A DNA stretch of 18,060 nt, taken from positions 1-18,060 of the forward strand of contig SKOQ01000036.1 in the NCBI GenBank assembly GCA_007119985.1, given 5' to 3'. Both the position numbers and the translations under genes were made by a program. Below are positions 14,445-18,060 of the stretch, one piece after another. The notes under the pieces are model-generated. The model was not told the origin of the DNA. It searched no databases and worked only from the letters and a program-made list of their open reading frames with translations. Source of the DNA: Marinospirillum sp. GTDB lineage: Bacteria > Pseudomonadota > Gammaproteobacteria > Pseudomonadales > Halomonadaceae. Position 1 is the stretch's first letter, and every line of letters begins with the position of its first letter.

Positions 14445-17400
14445 TTAGGACTCTAACGCAGAACTCACCGCATAAAGCTGACGAATACAAGCTTCTTCAC
14501 TGGTAAACAGGCTCTCAAGTAGCGCATCAAAGCCTGCGGCCAGATCAGATCCGGCTGGGCTCTGCGCATCAATCACCACATGAAAGTGCGGCCCGATCGC
14601 GTTCAGCTTCAGCTCTTGCGCCATCGCACCCAACTGCTGCTCGGCCAGGGCTTTGATCAGCTGCGCCCATTGCTCGCCACTGATCTCCTGCCCCACCAGC
14701 TTACCAAGACTGCGACTGATCTGATCCAAAGGCGCGTTCTGTAAATGAAAATCGATCGTCAGCAGGCCAAAACACTGACTGCGCTTGAGCATCTGCGCAA
14801 CAGGCATCCGCACTTGCGGCGCGGCGGCCTCCGCACTCGGTTCGACCACTGGCTCCACCAGCAGGCGAGTTGGGTCCAGCTGCCCCTTCATGGCTTGCAA
14901 GGCCTCAAGCAGTGCTCTTGGGGTGGCAAACAGATCACGCAAAGCCTGATCCAGATCCTGCACCTGTTCGGCCTCTTGGATCAGCTCACCTGGCAAGAAG
15001 ACCGTCCACTTCTGTGCTGGATCAATCACCACCAAAGAAGCGATCGAGGGCACCCGCTGCGGTAAGGCGGCCTCAATCAGCAAAGCCCAGCCGCTCGGCT
15101 GCGACCAGTCCACATCACCACACTGCACAGTGAACAGGCCGATCAGCGGCTCCAGCTCATCGAGGCTGAGGTGATACTGCACACCTTGAATAGAGACGGC
15201 ACGCTTAAACAACAAACCAAAGGGGAGAGACAGGTCTAAATTGATCTCTGTCTGAATCGCCTCTACTGCAACAGGCACGACAGGCGCGCCAGACGTCTTC
15301 ACCACCCCCTGCTGCCAGCCTTCTGGTGCCTGAGGCAAGCGCCCAGCGGCCATATCGGCCTGCGCAGCAGCAAGCAGCTGATGACCAAACAGCTCAGTAA
15401 TCACATCAAGATAAGGCCCGGCCTGCTGCTCTTGTTGGAGCAGATAACCCAGCGTATTCATACCCTGGCTGCCCAAGGTCTCAGGCTGAATAAAGCCGAT
15501 ACTTGTCTGCTGTGTCCGTAAACCTGGATCAACCAAATAAAGATCCGCACCCAGCTGGAGCAACTCCTTAAAAATGACCTTACGCCCTGCCCAGCAAGCC
15601 TCGATCAGCGGGTGGGCACGTCGATCGGTGATCAGATTCACATCCGCGCCCTTTTCAACCAGCCAGCGTACCAACTGTGCCTTGCTGCCTTCTATTGAAT
15701 GGTGCACATCGTAGCAGTACTGGCTGGTGATGGCGGCCACCAAGGGCGTCATCCCCGTTGCACTGATGGCATTCACCTGCGCACCGCGTGCAACCAGCTC
15801 AGCAATCACCAGCTGGATACCAAACTGACAAGCCGTCATTAAAGGGGTGTTTTGGGATTCGGGATCTGGATCGGGCAGTTCAATATCCATACCATAATCA
15901 AGCAGCGTCCGCACCGTCGCCAAGCGTCGGGTTGGTTGAACATCATCATAGTTCGATAAGGCTTTATGCATCGCATTGGAATAGTCAAAGCCACCGACAT
16001 AGTATAAATCAGCACCATGATCCAGCAGCCAAGCAATCACCTTGGACCAACCACACATTGCCGCAGAGAGCAGCAGGCTGTTCCCGACTGTATTCACCTG
16101 CTTGAGATCGATCCCTTCACGCTGCCAGATATAGTCCAAAAACTCGACTGCGGTCTTTTCTGGTAAGAAATCATAGCTACGTTGCACTATCGTCTGCACA
16201 GCCGTTTCATGCATTGAGCCTTGTTGGACACCAGCACTGCCACCATAGTCAAATAAGAGATCAAATAGCGGACGGCAATAGGTGAAATCATTCCCATGAT
16301 CCTTGGCATCTCCCAGCACAAAGGCAAATAAGGGCGTCACATTGTTAAAGCCATTCTCGGTATCAGGATGGAAACCATATAACTCTGAGGTTGAAGCCCC
16401 CGCTTTTAAAAGACGCTCTATAGCAGAAAGATAAAGCGTCTGTAATTCACGCTTGCAAGCATAACGGTGTGCTAAAGCACAGAGCAAAGTCCATTCGTAA
16501 TCCCTTTTTTCATTCACATACACTCGGCGCTCTAAATCAACTTCACGCGCTAATATCGCCTCATACAAGGGCCAGGCTTGATCCTGCAGCGTCTCTAGCA
16601 CATCCAGCGCCAAATGCCGCTCAGCAGACCAGGCACGCATCTGTGGAAAACGCTGCATTAAATACAGGGCTAAACTCCAGCGGCGGTGATGAATGGCCAG
16701 TGTAATGGGTGTCGCGGCAGCATATTGCTGGGTAAAGTCACGACGATGAATATGGGGAAACTCCACTTCTGGCTGCATGGCCACTAAATCACCCACCAGC
16801 TCTTCATCGTTAATGGTGCGGATCGCTAAAGCCAGGGCTTCCGGATCTAACCCTAGAGCCATACGCCGTGCCAATAACGCACGCGCAATCGGGATATGGC
16901 GATCACTCAAGGCATGCGCAAGCAAGGATTGCCCTTCGTGCTCGGCAGCCAGATCAAGGCCCCACTCCACCATTAAGTCCAGCACCGCTATTTCTTGTTC
17001 ATCAAGGGTCTGAGTTGGGCGATTTTGCAAGAAATCAATCAGCATCGCCGTCTCAACCCGTGGAGGCGTGGCCTGCTCAGCGCATAGAGCGCGGATCAGT
17101 GCTGCATCACGCAAGGTCATCAGCAGCAAAGAGAGGGTTCTTGACGTCATAGGCCCCATCCACTGCTGCTCAATCAGAAAACGAGCCATCGCCGCATCGC
17201 GCTTTTGCAAGGCCACATCCAAAGCCGTAAAGCCAGATTCAGTGGTTAAATCCGCTTTCAAGCCTGCTTCACGTAGCAAACCAAAGAAGGCTTTCTTTTG
17301 TTCAAGATCTGTCTCGCTCACTCTTTGCGGGGTATAGAGCTGATTCAGCCACAATTCATCATCTAAACGTATCGTCTCATTCACCATCTCACCACGCACC

Positions 17401-17585
17401 AGATGGTTAGGGTTATCCCCCTTTTGTAATGCCTTCGATACCCGCTTGAGATCGGCATGACGCAACGCAAGAAACAACTCAAACGACTCTCCTTCATTCA
17501 CCTGCGACGTCGAATCTGAATCCTGCGAAGAAGACGAGGACTGCTGTTGGCGAAAAGGCATTTTAAGAAAATCAGAAAATGACAT
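14445..17585 (-). CDS. Large ankyrin-repeat protein of unknown function
   Basis: Encodes about 1046 residues. I do not recognise a named family beyond ankyrin repeats. The start is ATG 17585 (MSFSDFLKMPFRQQ), with AAGGAAG 4 nt upstream; the frame stays open to 17666 but without a ribosome site. No signal peptide or membrane helix is seen, so it is probably cytoplasmic unless exported by another route. After a Ser/Gln-rich linker (about 16-35) come degenerate ankyrin-like helix pairs (about 40-300, such as GFTALDVALQKRDAAMARFLIEQ and GQSLLAHALSDRHIPIARALLARR). A clearer ankyrin array lies at about 495-690, with GNSLLLSAAMCGWSKVIAWLLDHGAD, NTPLMTACQFGIQLVIAELVARGAQVNA, GMTPLVAAI, LVEKGADVN and LLQLGADLY. 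Residues about 770-1046 form a non-ankyrin region interrupted by a Val/Glu/Pro/Ala linker (about 903-920), with no motif I can name. It faces copA tail to tail and has its own terminator. A binding or scaffold role is likely; effector or immunity roles are guesses. Confidence 0.85.
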   Translation of the reverse strand: MSFSDFLKMPFRQQQSSSSSQDSDSTSQVNEGESFELFLALRHADLKRVSKALQKGDNPNHLVRGEMVNETIRLDDELWLNQLYTPQRVSETDLEQKKAFFGLLREAGLKADLTTESGFTALDVALQKRDAAMARFLIEQQWMGPMTSRTLSLLLMTLRDAALIRALCAEQATPPRVETAMLIDFLQNRPTQTLDEQEIAVLDLMVEWGLDLAAEHEGQSLLAHALSDRHIPIARALLARRMALGLDPEALALAIRTINDEELVGDLVAMQPEVEFPHIHRRDFTQQYAAATPITLAIHHRRWSLALYLMQRFPQMRAWSAERHLALDVLETLQDQAWPLYEAILAREVDLERRVYVNEKRDYEWTLLCALAHRYACKRELQTLYLSAIERLLKAGASTSELYGFHPDTENGFNNVTPLFAFVLGDAKDHGNDFTYCRPLFDLLFDYGGSAGVQQGSMHETAVQTIVQRSYDFLPEKTAVEFLDYIWQREGIDLKQVNTVGNSLLLSAAMCGWSKVIAWLLDHGADLYYVGGFDYSNAMHKALSNYDDVQPTRRLATVRTLLDYGMDIELPDPDPESQNTPLMTACQFGIQLVIAELVARGAQVNAISATGMTPLVAAITSQYCYDVHHSIEGSKAQLVRWLVEKGADVNLITDRRAHPLIEACWAGRKVIFKELLQLGADLYLVDPGLRTQQTSIGFIQPETLGSQGMNTLGYLLQQEQQAGPYLDVITELFGHQLLAAAQADMAAGRLPQAPEGWQQGVVKTSGAPVVPVAVEAIQTEINLDLSLPFGLLFKRAVSIQGVQYHLSLDELEPLIGLFTVQCGDVDWSQPSGWALLIEAALPQRVPSIASLVVIDPAQKWTVFLPGELIQEAEQVQDLDQALRDLFATPRALLEALQAMKGQLDPTRLLVEPVVEPSAEAAAPQVRMPVAQMLKRSQCFGLLTIDFHLQNAPLDQISRSLGKLVGQEISGEQWAQLIKALAEQQLGAMAQELKLNAIGPHFHVVIDAQSPAGSDLAAGFDALLESLFTSEEACIRQLYAVSSALES

Positions 17586-17697
17586 ATATCTTCCTTTAAT
17601 GTGAACCTGGATATAATTTATAAACTTCAACACAAGATAAGACCCACTCAAACAACTCGAAGGCACTTACCCATATGCAGCAATTAAGGTGAAACTA
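17586..17697 (-). promoter_or_regulatory. Leader and probable promoter region of the ankyrin gene
   Basis: On the minus strand an AT-rich TTTATAAATTATAT (17611-17624) offers -10 candidates (TATAAA, TTATAT) 20-30 nt before the ribosome site AAGGAAG (17590-17596). No -35 close to TTGACA stands at 16-18 nt, so the promoter is weak or activator-dependent, or lies further upstream. Confidence 0.3.
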
Positions 17698-17865
17698 ATT
17701 TAGCGACCAACAAGAAAACATTTCCTTACAAAAAGACGTCATAAAAAATCAGAAAGCCAAAAAACAAGTTCAATCGAATTATTTAATTAAAAACGCAGCC
17801 ATAATAATACCAATATAGAAATAAATCGATCCTTCCCTCACAGGAGGCTGGGCGCACTGTCATAG

Positions 17866-17897
17866 CTGATCTTGATCAGTCTTCTAGTTTTTCTAGA
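17866..17897. promoter_or_regulatory. Two adjacent dyads upstream of a rightward promoter
   Basis: CTGATC-TT-GATCAG (17866-17879) and TCTAG-N5-CTAGA (17883-17897) are both perfect inverted repeats. They lie just upstream of, and into the -35 region of, an extended -10 promoter. They could be operator sites for whatever is transcribed to the right. Confidence 0.35.
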
Positions 17898-17907
17898 TTG
17901 GCACTTC

Positions 17908-17916
17908 TGCTAGAAT
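17908..17916 (+). promoter_or_regulatory. Extended -10 promoter pointing out of the window
   Basis: TGC-TAGAAT is a good extended -10 (TGn plus five of six TATAAT positions). The -35 position holds only a T-rich stretch. A start near 17922-17924 would transcribe the structured segment at 17931-18060 and beyond. Confidence 0.45.
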
Positions 17917-17930
17917 GCCGCCATCATCTC

Positions 17931-18060
17931 CTTAAGGAACCTCTGATCAACGTCACGAGCACAGGTCAGGACAGCATTCGTTCCAGACGAATTGCTGCAC
18001 TTCCTACATCCATGTAGGTCGCAAGGCGAAATTGATCGAAAAAGCGGAGTTTACACGGAG
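17931..18060. repeat. Structured non-coding segment, possible dispersed repeat/MITE-like element edge
   Basis: From CTTAAGGAACCTCTGATCAA onward no reading frame is supported. The segment holds two hairpins: CAGCATTCGT / ACGAATTGCTG (17972-17981 with 17987-17997, one bulge, 5-nt loop) and the perfect CCTACAT-CC-ATGTAGG (18003-18018). It ends in GCGGAGTTTACACGGAG at the window edge. From memory, similar starts (AAGGAACCTCTGA) and GGAGTTTACAC tails recur between genes in marine gammaproteobacteria. That is recollection, not a search, and the other end is outside the window. Confidence 0.4.

Larger units (their letters stand above)
17698..17930. other. AT-rich gene-free stretch
   Basis: No coding region is supported on either strand. 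Base count of 17761-17820 gives 14 G/C of 60 (23%), far below the flanking genes. It contains A and T runs, AATTATTTAATTAAAA around 17777 and a GACGTC site near 17736, typical of xenogeneic-silencer (H-NS/MvaT-type) targets or UP elements. Its right end carries dyads and a rightward promoter, listed separately. Confidence 0.5.

Noticed and set aside
17586..17666. 27-residue N-terminal extension of the ankyrin protein
   Set aside because: No ribosome site before 17666, while ATG 17585 has AAGGAAG. The extension translates the AT-rich leader.
17899..17911. Sigma54-like TTGGCAC...TGC near 17899
   Set aside because: Only 7 nt lie between GG and GC, too short for a -24/-12 promoter; the sigma70 extended -10 explains the site better.
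1..18060. CRISPR arrays, tRNA/rRNA genes, transposases, phage or defence genes
   Set aside because: No repeat-spacer periodicity, no tRNA-like fold or signature, and no protein with transposase, integrase or nuclease motifs was seen on either strand.

Overview
The window reads as a chromosomal segment of a gammaproteobacterium with mid-range GC, probably in the Oceanospirillales/Pseudomonadales neighbourhood. The evidence is the gene order leuC-leuD-leuB-asd-fimV-truA-trpF-trpB-trpA, which from general knowledge is a conserved gammaproteobacterial block. FimV, the long gammaproteobacterial type of Asd, and LeuC and LeuD encoded as separate subunits fit this. The genus cannot be fixed from this sequence alone.

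Left part (1-10814, all minus strand, so transcription runs from high to low coordinates): leuC, leuD and leuB encode the last steps specific to leucine synthesis. asd makes aspartate semialdehyde and is followed by a strong UUCG-capped terminator. fimV (LysM and TPR polar hub protein) and truA (tRNA pseudouridine synthase) follow, separated by 12 nt. trpF, trpB and trpA come last; trpA is cut by the window edge. The spacers are not plain: an inverted repeat lies just before asd, a threefold 15-bp repeat lies between leuD and leuB, and a dyad overlaps the putative leuC promoter.

Middle part (10925-14331, plus strand): a LysR-type regulator diverges from leuC and is likely its regulator. It is followed by a small HMA-domain copper chaperone and a complete Cu(I)-exporting P1B-type ATPase, which look like a copper-export pair.

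Right part (14405-18060): a minus-strand gene of about 1046 codons encodes a cytoplasmic ankyrin-repeat protein of unknown function with its own strong terminator. This is the accessory part of the window. Upstream of it is a roughly 350-nt AT-rich stretch without genes. After that come two short dyads, an extended -10 promoter pointing right, and a structured non-coding segment that runs off the window and may be the edge of a dispersed repeat or MITE-like element.

No tRNA, rRNA, CRISPR array, transposase or phage gene was seen. Most of the window is ordinary core metabolism. The points most worth following are the ankyrin protein, the right-hand non-coding element and the structured leader before asd.
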